Positions 1-6,475 of a DNA stretch of 20,700 bases are shown piece by piece. Position numbers and translations under genes: made by a program. Every line of letters starts with the position of its first letter. The first letter of the stretch is position 1. The stretch is from Chersky-840 sp035532735 (GTDB lineage: Bacteria; Actinomycetota; Acidimicrobiia; Acidimicrobiales; UBA8190), in the NCBI GenBank assembly GCA_035532735.1, contig DATKQM010000005.1, forward strand, positions 1-20,700, given 5' to 3'. The notes beneath the pieces are model-generated. The model did no database searches. It worked only from the letters and a program-made list of their open reading frames with translations, and was not told where the DNA came from.

Positions 1-329
1 TTCTCGTAGGTCGACTTGATGGACTCGGGCAGCGCGTCCCAGTCCTTCACCTGACCTTCGGTCGGCTTCACGTAGTAGTAGATGTTGTCGAAATCGAGGT
101 CGGGCATGTTCACCGCGAACCACGGCGCCATGGGCCTGGCCATGAACCGCTTGAGGGCCTTCAGCCGGAAGTTGCGCATCCAGTCGGGCTCGCCCTTCAT
201 CCCCGACATTTCGCGAACGATCTCTTCGGAGAGCCCCTTCTTGGGTTTGAAGACGTAGTCCTCGGCGTCACTCCAGCCAAGCTTGTACCGGCCGAGATCG
301 AGATCCGCTGTCGTCATCGTTCCCATCAT
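1..329 (-). CDS. sufB: Fe-S cluster assembly protein SufB (N-terminal part, runs off the left edge)
   Basis: SufB is the core scaffold subunit of the cytoplasmic SufBCD complex, which assembles iron-sulfur clusters. Only about the first 109 residues are present. The segment LGRYKLGWSD, then FKPKKGLSEEIVRE, then GEPDWMRNFRLKALKRF and the DFDNIYYYVKPTE block match the conserved start of actinobacterial SufB in order. Three in-frame ATGs lie at 329, 326 and 317. I use 329 because AGGG sits 6 nt upstream. The ATG at 317 gives the more usual MTTADLDLGRYKLG start and has its own GGGA. The gene is probably the start or an early member of a suf operon that continues leftwards, and it is divergent from oligopeptidase B. 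A dyad overlapping a possible -10 box lies at 386-410. Identity is confident and the start is not. Confidence 0.9.
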   Translation of the reverse strand, partial: MMGTMTTADLDLGRYKLGWSDAEDYVFKPKKGLSEEIVREMSGMKGEPDWMRNFRLKALKRFMARPMAPWFAVNMPDLDFDNIYYYVKPTEGQVKDWDALPESIKSTYE

Positions 330-385
330 CTCTGGCCCTGACCTGCACGGGCCGGGCATCGCCTGGCCGGCTCGGGAGCCGCCAG

Positions 386-410
386 GGGGATTTCCCCTAT
401 CTAGATAGTA
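386..410. promoter_or_regulatory. Candidate sufB promoter/operator with two overlapping dyads
   Basis: A perfect 12-bp palindrome CTATCTAGATAG lies at 397-408, joined to GGGGATTTCCCC at 386-397. It is the only AT-rich patch in the sufB/ptrB divergent spacer. On the minus strand TACTAT (410-405) fits a -10 box and would give a leader of roughly 70 nt for sufB. Suf operons in actinobacteria are often controlled by SufR or Rrf2-type regulators, so an operator here is plausible, but that is inference. Confidence 0.4.
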
Positions 411-465
411 ACAACCCCGCTGTCGTGCTGCGACCGCTGGGCGGCTGATCTGGGATCATCCTGCG

Positions 466-2607
466 ATGACCGCGGCTGAGCAGGGGGCATCTGAGCAGGG
501 GGCGCCCGCAGCACCCCGGCGTCCCATGGTCCTCGAGGCCCACGGCGACCACCGGGTCGACGATTGGTTCTGGCTGCGCGACCGGGACGACCCCGAGGTC
601 CTCGCGCTCTTGGAAGCCGAGAACGCCTTCACCGAGCGCCAGACCGCTCGTCTCGCCGGCCTGCGCGAGGGGCTCTACGCCGAGATGAAGGCTCGGATCG
701 TCGAGACCGACCTGTCCGTCCCGGTGACCAAGGGGCCGTGGTGGTACTACGTGCGCACCGTCGAGGGTGCGGACTACCCGGTCCACTGCCGTCTCCCCGT
801 CGGAGGACCAGAGCGAGACGTGACCACGCCCCCTGCGGTGTCCGATGAGCACCTCGTCGACGAGCAGGTGCTCCTCGACGAGAACATCCTCGCCGCCACG
901 CACGGGTACCTCGACGTCGCCAACCTGGCGGTGAGCCCTGGACACAACCGACTCGCCTACGCCACCGACACCACCGGGGACGAGCGATTCACCCTGCAGG
1001 TGCGCGACCTCGAGACCGGGGAAGATCTGGCCGACACCATCGAGGGCACGTCGTACGGCGTGGCCTGGGCCAATGACGACGCCACCCTCTTCTACACCCG
1101 GCCCGACGCGGCCAACCGTCCGTACCAACTCTGGCGACATCGCGTCGGCACCGCCGCGGAGGCCGACACTCTCGTGGTGGAAGAGCCCGACGAGCGATTC
1201 CACCTGGGCGTGGGCCGGACCAAGGACGGCGAGTACGTCGTGGTGGAGATGCACTCGCGGATCACCTCCGAAGTCCACGTCATCCCCGCCGGCCGACCCG
1301 AGACGGCCCCCCGGGTCGTCGAAGCGCGTCGCCAAGGTGTCGAGTACGGCGTCGAGCACCACGGTGGCACCTTCCTCATGCTCACCAACGACCAGGCGGA
1401 GAACTTCCGGGTCGTGGCCACACCGGACGACAACCCGTCGCGACAGGCCTGGAGCGAGGTGATCCCCCACCGCCCCGACGTGCGGCTCGAAGGCCTCGAC
1501 GTCTTCGCCGGCCACATCGTGAGCTATGAGCGGCGGGAAGGGATGCCGCGTATCAGAGTCATCGGCCTCCCATCCGAGGCCCCTGTGTGGGACCTCGCCC
1601 TGCCCGAGGGTTACCTCGTGCCGTGCCCCGAGACCCCCTCGTCGTCATGGGGAGGGCCGAACCCCGAGTTCACGAGCAGGTCGCTGCGCTACGAGTACTC
1701 CTCACTGGTCACCCCCCGATCCGTCTACGACCTCGACCTCGACAGCGGCGACGCGGTGTTGCGCAAGCGCCAGCCGGTCCTGGGCGACTACGACCCCGCC
1801 CGCTATATCACCGAGCGTCAGTGGGCGATCGCGCCGGACGGGACCAAGGTGCCCATGTCGATCGTGGTACGGCGCGACGTGGCCCGTGACGGGACTGCGC
1901 CGTGCCTCTTGTACGGCTACGGCTCCTACGAGGCGTCGATGGACCCGGTGTTCTCCTCGCTGCGGCTCAGCCTCCTCGAGCGAGGGTTCGTCTTCGCCAT
2001 CGCCCATGTTCGCGGGGGCGGCGAGCTCGGGCGTCGCTGGTACGAGGACGGCAAGCTCCTCGCCAAGCCCAACACCTTCACCGACTTCGTGGCATGCGCC
2101 CGCCAGCTCGTTGACGACCGGTGGACGGCTCCGCAACGACTGGTGGCGCGGGGGGGGTCCGCCGGTGGTCTGCTGGTGGGAGCGGTGGCGAACATCGCAC
2201 CCGAGCTCTTCCGGGCCATGGTGGCCGAGGTGCCCTTCGTCGACTGCCTGAACACGATGCTCGACGACACCCTCCCTCTGACGGTCATCGAGTCGGAGGA
2301 GTGGGGGAACCCCTGTGCGGATCCTGACGTCTACTCGGTCATGAAGTCCTACACGCCTTACGAGAACGTCCGCACGACCCGGTATCCGGACATGCTCGTC
2401 ACCGCCGGGCTCGAGGACCCTCGGGTCGGCTACTGGGAGCCTGCCAAGTGGGTCCAGAAATTGCGCGCCGCGGATCCCGCCGGGCGCGTGCTCTTCAAGA
2501 TCGAGCTCGACTCCGGCCACGCCGGGCCCTCGGGGCGCTACGAGGCCTGGCGCGACGAGGCCTTCGTCATCTCGTTCGTCCTCGACGCCGTCGGACTGGC
2601 GACCTGA
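466..2607 (+). CDS. ptrB: Oligopeptidase B (protease II), S9A prolyl oligopeptidase family
   Basis: This is a serine peptidase that cleaves short peptides after basic residues, normally in the cytosol. At 713 aa it has the family's usual length. An N-terminal cap starts with LEAHGDHRVDDWFWLRD, a beta-propeller covers roughly residues 80-430, and an alpha/beta-hydrolase domain follows. The nucleophile is Ser565 in GGSAGG, followed by the OpB-typical stretch VPFVDCLNTMLDDTLPLT and EEWGNP. Asp651 (GLEDPRVGYWEP) and His685 (DSGHAG) complete the triad. There is no signal peptide. The first 20 residues are Ala/Glu/Pro-rich, and the alternative ATG at residue 21 starts just before the conserved region, so the start is less sure than the identity. 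The gene is monocistronic and convergent with the next gene (18-bp gap). An 8-G run (2150-2157) sits directly before the Ser codon. Trypsin-like specificity is inferred from the family. Confidence 0.93.
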   Translation: MTAAEQGASEQGAPAAPRRPMVLEAHGDHRVDDWFWLRDRDDPEVLALLEAENAFTERQTARLAGLREGLYAEMKARIVETDLSVPVTKGPWWYYVRTVEGADYPVHCRLPVGGPERDVTTPPAVSDEHLVDEQVLLDENILAATHGYLDVANLAVSPGHNRLAYATDTTGDERFTLQVRDLETGEDLADTIEGTSYGVAWANDDATLFYTRPDAANRPYQLWRHRVGTAAEADTLVVEEPDERFHLGVGRTKDGEYVVVEMHSRITSEVHVIPAGRPETAPRVVEARRQGVEYGVEHHGGTFLMLTNDQAENFRVVATPDDNPSRQAWSEVIPHRPDVRLEGLDVFAGHIVSYERREGMPRIRVIGLPSEAPVWDLALPEGYLVPCPETPSSSWGGPNPEFTSRSLRYEYSSLVTPRSVYDLDLDSGDAVLRKRQPVLGDYDPARYITERQWAIAPDGTKVPMSIVVRRDVARDGTAPCLLYGYGSYEASMDPVFSSLRLSLLERGFVFAIAHVRGGGELGRRWYEDGKLLAKPNTFTDFVACARQLVDDRWTAPQRLVARGGSAGGLLVGAVANIAPELFRAMVAEVPFVDCLNTMLDDTLPLTVIESEEWGNPCADPDVYSVMKSYTPYENVRTTRYPDMLVTAGLEDPRVGYWEPAKWVQKLRAADPAGRVLFKIELDSGHAGPSGRYEAWRDEAFVISFVLDAVGLAT

Positions 2608-2625
2608 AGGCGTTGGTGGTCGGCC

Positions 2626-3435
2626 CTACGAAGCGGTCTCGAATTCCAACGTGAAGGGCGAGCGGAAGTTGGCGGGAAGCTGGACCGGTCGACCGTCCAG
2701 CGTCACGCTGGCGTCGGTAGGGGCTCCGAGTTGGACGTGGAGACTTCCCGAACCCGGGACCGACTGCGATGCCCCCGACGCGATCGTCCCTGTCCAAACC
2801 ACCTTGCCCGTCACAGGGTCGGTCGCCATCACCCAGCACGACGCCGAGGCGTGGATGGCCACGGTATAGGTCGTCGTAGGGATCGCATATCTCGCGTTGA
2901 ACGCGGTCACCCCCGTCGGTGTGAGGTCAGCCGAGAGCACCGTCGTGCTCGACACGGCGCCACCGGCAGAGGTCAGGGGCCGCGCCGGGTGCGTGGTCCC
3001 ACTCGACGCGGTACGCGTGGGGTGTTCGGACCTCCCCAATGCCAACTCGGCACCGACGGCCCCGGCCACGACGATCACCACCGCCCCGGCAATGAGCCGG
3101 GTCCGACGCACCCGGGCTCGTCCGTCGCGACGGGCCTGTTCGACCCCGCCGGGCAATCTCGGTCCCGTACGACGAAGTGCCGTTGGTGCGGTGTGGTTCC
3201 GGACCGCGGTCGGGGGGCTGACGACGGCCTCGGTGAACGCCCCCTTGTCGCGTCGAGATGCGCGGCGGGTCGAGACCGGGCGGCCATCGGCGACCTGGCG
3301 AAGGGTCTCCAAGGTGTGCTGATGATGTTGGACGGATTGACGCTCGTCGGCTCCGCGGTGCCATGTCATCCACGCCACGATGGCCGCGAAGAGGGCGATC
3401 ACACCGAGAACTACGACCGCTGTCATCGTCACCAT
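2626..3435 (-). CDS. Two-TM membrane protein with RodZ-C-like (DUF4115-type) domain
   Basis: The 269-aa product has a hydrophobic helix at about residues 4-23. A basic, Arg-rich linker of about 90 residues follows, then a second helix at about 113-133 preceded by RRDGRARVRRTR, a Thr/Ser-rich stretch, and a C-terminal domain at about 188-254. That domain (SCWVMATDPVTGKVVWTG, then GSLHVQLGAP and VTLDGRPV) resembles the DUF4115 beta domain at the end of RodZ and of actinobacterial helix-turn-helix membrane proteins. No HTH is present at the N-terminus, so it is not a canonical RodZ. With two TM helices both ends would lie on the same side, probably outside. The start is GTG/ATG-rich: ATG 3435 is used and ATG 3426 is equally possible. 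No clear ribosome binding site is visible. A role in cell shape or envelope is only a guess from the domain. Confidence 0.7.
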   Translation of the reverse strand: MVTMTAVVVLGVIALFAAIVAWMTWHRGADERQSVQHHQHTLETLRQVADGRPVSTRRASRRDKGAFTEAVVSPPTAVRNHTAPTALRRTGPRLPGGVEQARRDGRARVRRTRLIAGAVVIVVAGAVGAELALGRSEHPTRTASSGTTHPARPLTSAGGAVSSTTVLSADLTPTGVTAFNARYAIPTTTYTVAIHASASCWVMATDPVTGKVVWTGTIASGASQSVPGSGSLHVQLGAPTDASVTLDGRPVQLPANFRSPFTLEFETAS

Positions 3436-3507
3436 TCAACCGAACGTGAGGCCAGTTGGGAACTTCGGGGCGATGCACACGGCAATTCGGGCCAATTCCC
3501 AGCGTGG

Positions 3508-3535
3508 GAGCCCCCGGCGCGCCCCTGACGGGCTC
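3508..3535 (-). terminator. Possible weak hairpin after the LLM monooxygenase gene
   Basis: The inverted repeat GAGCCC (3508-3513) and GGGCTC (3530-3535), with a 16-nt GC-rich loop, lies 5 bases beyond the stop codon of the minus-strand gene ending at 3541. There is no U tract, so intrinsic termination is uncertain. Its position between two genes of the same strand is the only support. Confidence 0.25.
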
Positions 3536-3540
3536 GGGCG

Positions 3541-4791
3541 TCAGAACTGGGGCATGGCGGGAAATGCATAGTCCGCCGGCGCAGGGCGCCGCGGATCACG
3601 TCGGGCCAGCGCCGCCTCGATCGACGGAGCGAGACGCTCGAGCTTGCGCGCCTCGATCTCCTCGGCGCGTGCGCGGAACTCGGGCATGACTTGCGAGGCG
3701 AACAACTCGAGGGACTCGCAGATGTGCTCGTGACGGTTTCGACCTGCTTGGCTGACGAAGATCAACTGATCGACGCCGGCGGCTTCGTACTGACGTACGA
3801 GCGCTGTGATCTGTGCCGGGGTCCCCACCGCACCACGCAGCGACCCGAGGCCATGTTCCATGAGCTGCGCACCCAACTGCTGACCGGTCTGGGCCGCGAC
3901 GGCACGACTGAAGCCGAACCGCTCTCGATTCTCCTCGAACTCCTGCCACACGTCGGTGACACCAGGCTTGTGCATGCCGAAGACGTAGTAGTGCCCGAGT
4001 GAATAGCCGAAGAAGTGACTGCCGTCGAGACCGCGGTCGATGGCGGTGGACTCATCGGCGTGGCACATGAGCGGTAAGACGCATGCAAGGTTGGGGTTGA
4101 CCGCGAACCCGGCCGCGACGCATTGCTGAGACGCGATCGTGTCGTAGTAGTCCGCCACCCAGGCCTTGGCCTCGTCGGCCTCGACGAACGAGAACGTCAA
4201 CGCCCCGATCCCCAACGTGGCCGCCAGATGGATCGTGTCGCGGCGGCTGCATGCCACCCACAGCGGTGGATGGGGCCGCTGCAACGGCTTGGGCACCAGA
4301 TTCCTCGGTGGCATCTGCACGAACCGACCGTCGTACCCAGCGAAGGGCTCTTCGACCATGAGCCGGGTCACGACGTCGATGGCTTCGCGCCATTGCTCGC
4401 GCTTGGTGGCCCGTTCGACGCCGTACCCACCCAGCTCCGCCTCCGAGCTCGACTCCCCGGTGCCGAGATCGACGCGGCCGTCTGACACGAGGTCGAGAGT
4501 GGCGACCCGTTCGGCCACCCGGGCGGGGTGGTTGAACCCCATGGGAAGTTGCACGATGCCGTGGCCCAGTCGGATGCGACTGGTGCGTTGGCTGGCGGCA
4601 GCCAAGAAGACCTCGGGTGCCGAGGAGTGGGAGTACTCCTCGAGGAAATGGTGCTCGACCTCCCAGACGTAGTCGAACCCCAGTCGATCAGCGAGCTCGA
4701 CCTGTTCCAGGGCTTCTTTGAGGAGGCGGTGCTCGTCGTCTGGGCCCCAGGGACGGGGCAGTTGGAACTCGTAGAAGATGCCGAAACGCAC
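3541..4791 (-). CDS. LLM-class flavin-dependent oxidoreductase (luciferase-like monooxygenase)
   Basis: The 416-aa protein has the bacterial-luciferase TIM-barrel fold. MRFGIFYEFQLPRPW forms strand 1, EHHF follows at about residues 46-50, then RIRLGHGIVQLP and FNHPARVAERVATLDLVSDGR, the standard LLM core. GTGESSSEAELGGYG and PHPPLWVACS follow. Such enzymes use FMNH2 or F420H2; the sequence alone does not tell which, and the substrate is unknown. The start is GTG 4791, 7 nt after the stop of the XRE gene, with GAGG overlapping that stop (5 nt spacing), so the two genes are almost certainly cotranscribed. The C-terminal tail of about 60 residues (RARAEEIEARKLERL onward) looks helical and charged. 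A flavin reductase gene lies 1.1 kb upstream on the same strand and could supply reduced flavin. Confidence 0.85.
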   Translation of the reverse strand: MRFGIFYEFQLPRPWGPDDEHRLLKEALEQVELADRLGFDYVWEVEHHFLEEYSHSSAPEVFLAAASQRTSRIRLGHGIVQLPMGFNHPARVAERVATLDLVSDGRVDLGTGESSSEAELGGYGVERATKREQWREAIDVVTRLMVEEPFAGYDGRFVQMPPRNLVPKPLQRPHPPLWVACSRRDTIHLAATLGIGALTFSFVEADEAKAWVADYYDTIASQQCVAAGFAVNPNLACVLPLMCHADESTAIDRGLDGSHFFGYSLGHYYVFGMHKPGVTDVWQEFEENRERFGFSRAVAAQTGQQLGAQLMEHGLGSLRGAVGTPAQITALVRQYEAAGVDQLIFVSQAGRNRHEHICESLELFASQVMPEFRARAEEIEARKLERLAPSIEAALARRDPRRPAPADYAFPAMPQF

Positions 4792-4798
4792 TGGGGCC

Positions 4799-5221
4799 TC
4801 AGCCGCGGTGATCTTGCTCGAGCTCGATCATGGCGTCGACGACGCGTTCGACGAGCGCCCGGTCGCGTGAAGAGAGCCGTCGGAGTTTCACCGCCAGGAG
4901 TGAGCCGTCGTCCTCGACCCGAGCACTGTCAGAAGACGGGCTGGACGAAGGGCGGGTCGGCCGGGTCGGACGCCCGATCCGGGCCAGGACGTCCTCCAAA
5001 GGGAGCTCCAGGGCACCGGCGACACGCTCGAGGACGTCTGCGCTCGGATTGGGGAGGAGTCGGATGGCACCGATGGCTTCCTTGCGGCCGGTCTCGAGAT
5101 CGCGCCACAAGGTTTCGGAGACCTTGGCTCGTCGAGCGGCATCGCGGCGGCGAAGTCCGCGCTGCTCGCGCTGCTCGGCGAGCCAGCGACCGAACTCCAC
5201 CCACTGCTTCGACTCGTCCAC
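4799..5221 (-). CDS. XRE-family helix-turn-helix transcriptional regulator
   Basis: The product is 140 aa. Residues about 9-83 form a Cro/CI-type HTH domain: FGRWLAEQREQRGLRRRDAA, then the recognition-helix area VSETLWRDLETGRKEA, then PSADVLERVAGALELPLEDVLARIG. A Pro/Ser linker (85-98) leads to a helical C-terminus of about 40 residues that may mediate dimerisation. The open frame extends upstream to 5491, but that extension overlaps the RmlC-like gene and looks non-coding. GTG 5221 is the first start that leaves the HTH intact, although its ribosome binding site is weak; another GTG lies about 70 nt further upstream. It is followed closely by the LLM monooxygenase gene, suggesting local control of that gene. 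A dyad upstream (5283-5300) could be its own operator. No ligand domain is visible. Confidence 0.8.
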   Translation of the reverse strand: MDESKQWVEFGRWLAEQREQRGLRRRDAARRAKVSETLWRDLETGRKEAIGAIRLLPNPSADVLERVAGALELPLEDVLARIGRPTRPTRPSSSPSSDSARVEDDGSLLAVKLRRLSSRDRALVERVVDAMIELEQDHRG

Positions 5222-5282
5222 ACCAGCCAGCGTGCCGGTTCCCGGCGCCTGAGTCCAGCCGGTCAGCGTGTCACCGGAAAGA

Positions 5283-5300
5283 CATACCACGATTCGTATG
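5283..5300. promoter_or_regulatory. Candidate operator dyad CATAC-n8-GTATG upstream of the XRE gene
   Basis: CATAC (5283-5287) and GTATG (5296-5300) form an 18-bp inverted repeat, 62 bp upstream of the regulator's GTG start, in the 89-bp gap behind the RmlC-like gene. This is an AT-richer patch where a promoter is expected. Autoregulation by the XRE protein is inferred from position only. Confidence 0.35.
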
Positions 5301-5310
5301 CAGGTCCCCG

Positions 5311-5862
5311 TTAGGTACGCAGGCCGTACCGAGGCCGTACCGACGAGTCGAGGTCGGCCCGAGCGGGATTGGACTGATCGCGCACCGAGAGCACCGGTGC
5401 CTCGATCCCCCACTGCGCGGCGATGTCGGGATCGTCCCAAGCCACCCCCAGCTCGTCGTTGGGGTTGTAGTAGCTGTCGACCAGGTACCACAGCAGCACG
5501 TCGGTGAGCGACGCGAACCCGTGGGCCACACCGGGAGGGATGAACACCCCGTTGTCATGCGCACCGTCGAGGTCGAGCGCCAGCGTGACCCCTTCGGTCG
5601 GAGACCCGACCCGGAGATCGTGCAGGACGACCCGGGCCGCCCCGCGCAGCACGTACCAATAGTCCGCCTGGTGGAGGTGGTAGTGCAGGCCGACCACGGC
5701 GCCGGCCTGCTTCTCGGACCTGTTCCCCTGCACCATTTCGCGACCGAGAGGGAACCACGACCGGCGATACGTCTCGACGAATCGCCCTCGCTCGTCACCA
5801 TGGACGTCGGCCTCGATGAGGACCACGTCGGCAATTGCGTCAGAAGGGTTGATCCTGGCCAT
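5311..5862 (-). CDS. dTDP-4-dehydrorhamnose 3,5-epimerase family protein (RmlC-like cupin)
   Basis: The 183-aa protein has the RmlC jelly-roll signature: DERGRFVETYRRSWFP (24-38), QGNRSEKQAGAVVGLHYH (45-62), ADYWYVLRGAARVVLHDLR, FIPPGVAHGF (107-116) and a Tyr pair at 131-132 followed by NPNDELGVAWDDP. His60 matches the catalytic base of RmlC and one of Tyr131/132 the catalytic acid. RmlC epimerises a dTDP-4-keto-6-deoxyhexose at C3 and C5 for rhamnose or related sugars. No rmlA, rmlB, rmlD or glycosyltransferase lies nearby, so the true nucleotide-sugar substrate is open. The start at ATG 5862 has TAGGGT 7 nt upstream, suggesting leaderless transcription. The last codons contain an 11-bp tandem duplication (5321-5342). 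Confidence 0.85.
   Translation of the reverse strand: MARINPSDAIADVVLIEADVHGDERGRFVETYRRSWFPLGREMVQGNRSEKQAGAVVGLHYHLHQADYWYVLRGAARVVLHDLRVGSPTEGVTLALDLDGAHDNGVFIPPGVAHGFASLTDVLLWYLVDSYYNPNDELGVAWDDPDIAAQWGIEAPVLSVRDQSNPARADLDSSVRPRYGLRT
5321..5342. repeat. Perfect 11-bp tandem duplication at the 3' end of the RmlC-like gene
   Basis: AGGCCGTACCG occurs twice back to back (5321-5331, 5332-5342). It encodes part of the last dozen residues of the epimerase. As 11 is not a multiple of three, gain or loss of one copy would shift the reading frame at the C-terminus. Confidence 0.9.
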
Positions 5863-5869
5863 TTCGGCG

Positions 5870-5875
5870 ACCCTA
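5870..5875 (-). promoter_or_regulatory. -10 box TAGGGT for the leaderless RmlC-like gene
   Basis: Read on the minus strand, TAGGGT ends 7 nt before ATG 5862. This is the spacing expected when transcription starts at the start codon. No Shine-Dalgarno sequence is present in the gap. No good -35 box is visible. Confidence 0.5.
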
Positions 5876-5928
5876 ATCGCCGCGCCCCGACATGATCGAC
5901 GTGGGACGGGGAACGCGCCCGACGGGGG

Positions 5929-6420
5929 CTAGGACTCGAACCGCCCGAAGCCGCCGCGGTAGTAGACGAGGGGACGACCCCGGCTCACGCCCATCTTCCG
6001 CACCCGACCGATGACGAGCTCGTGGTCACCGGCCTCGTGGGCCAGTTCGAGGTCGCACTCGACCCAGGCCAGAGCGCCGTCGAGGACGGGGGCGCCGTTG
6101 GCGGCCGGGTGCCATCCCACCCCGGTGAACTTGTCGCCACCCGAGATCGCGAAGTCCCGGCTGAGCGCCTCTTGGTCCTCGGCCAGGATGTTGACGCAGA
6201 ACGACCCGGCGGCGGCGATCCGGGGCCAGCTCGTTGAGTTCTTCCCGGGAGCGAGCGCCACCAGCGGTGGGTCGAGTGACAACGCCGTGAAGGCCTGGCA
6301 CGTGAAGCCGACGGGCTCGTCGCCCTCCATGGCGGTGACGATCGTGACGCCCGTGGCGAAATGCCCGAGCACCTCTCGAAATCGCGCCGAATCGAACGGC
6401 GTCCCTGTCACCTCGGCCAT
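5929..6420 (-). CDS. Flavin reductase family protein (HpaC/HsaB-like)
   Basis: The 163-aa protein has the split-barrel FMN-binding flavin reductase domain through nearly its whole length: FDSARFREVLGHFATGVTIV, then PVGFTCQAFTALSLDPPLVAL, then SFCVNILAEDQEALSRDFA, GDHELVIGRV and a final GRPLVYYRGGFGRFE. These blocks closely match the reductase components of two-component monooxygenases such as HsaB and HpaC, which reduce FMN or FAD with NAD(P)H and release it to a partner oxygenase. ATG 6420 is chosen because GAGGGG lies 5 nt upstream; a GTG directly before it (6423) is less well spaced. The gene lies 55 bp after the MBL hydrolase gene and is probably cotranscribed with it, although a hairpin sits in the gap. 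A partner oxygenase is not adjacent; the LLM monooxygenase 1.1 kb downstream is a candidate. Confidence 0.87.
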   Translation of the reverse strand: MAEVTGTPFDSARFREVLGHFATGVTIVTAMEGDEPVGFTCQAFTALSLDPPLVALAPGKNSTSWPRIAAAGSFCVNILAEDQEALSRDFAISGGDKFTGVGWHPAANGAPVLDGALAWVECDLELAHEAGDHELVIGRVRKMGVSRGRPLVYYRGGFGRFES

Positions 6421-6435
6421 CACGTCCCCTCGTCG

Positions 6436-6473
6436 TCCTCAGGCACTCGTCGTCCCCGGTGGCGGCCTGAGGA
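6436..6473. other. 9-bp stem inverted repeat between MBL hydrolase and flavin reductase genes
   Basis: TCCTCAGGC (6436-6444) and GCCTGAGGA (6465-6473) can form a 9-bp stem with a 20-nt loop. It lies immediately after the MBL gene's stop codon and before the flavin reductase ribosome binding site. It could partly terminate transcription or stabilise the upstream message. There is no U tract. Confidence 0.4.
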
Positions 6474-6475
6474 GG

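Noticed and set aside
397..1515. A 372-codon minus-strand open frame antisense to oligopeptidase B
   Set aside because: It has no recognisable domain, and codon-position GC bias explains the lack of stops. The plus-strand frame has complete S9A motifs.
5311..5862. A dTDP-rhamnose biosynthesis cluster
   Set aside because: Only the RmlC-like gene is present. No rmlA, rmlB, rmlD or glycosyltransferase gene flanks it.
4528..5895. A 455-codon plus-strand open frame across the LLM, XRE and RmlC genes
   Set aside because: It spans three well-supported minus-strand genes and reads as Arg/Pro-rich nonsense.
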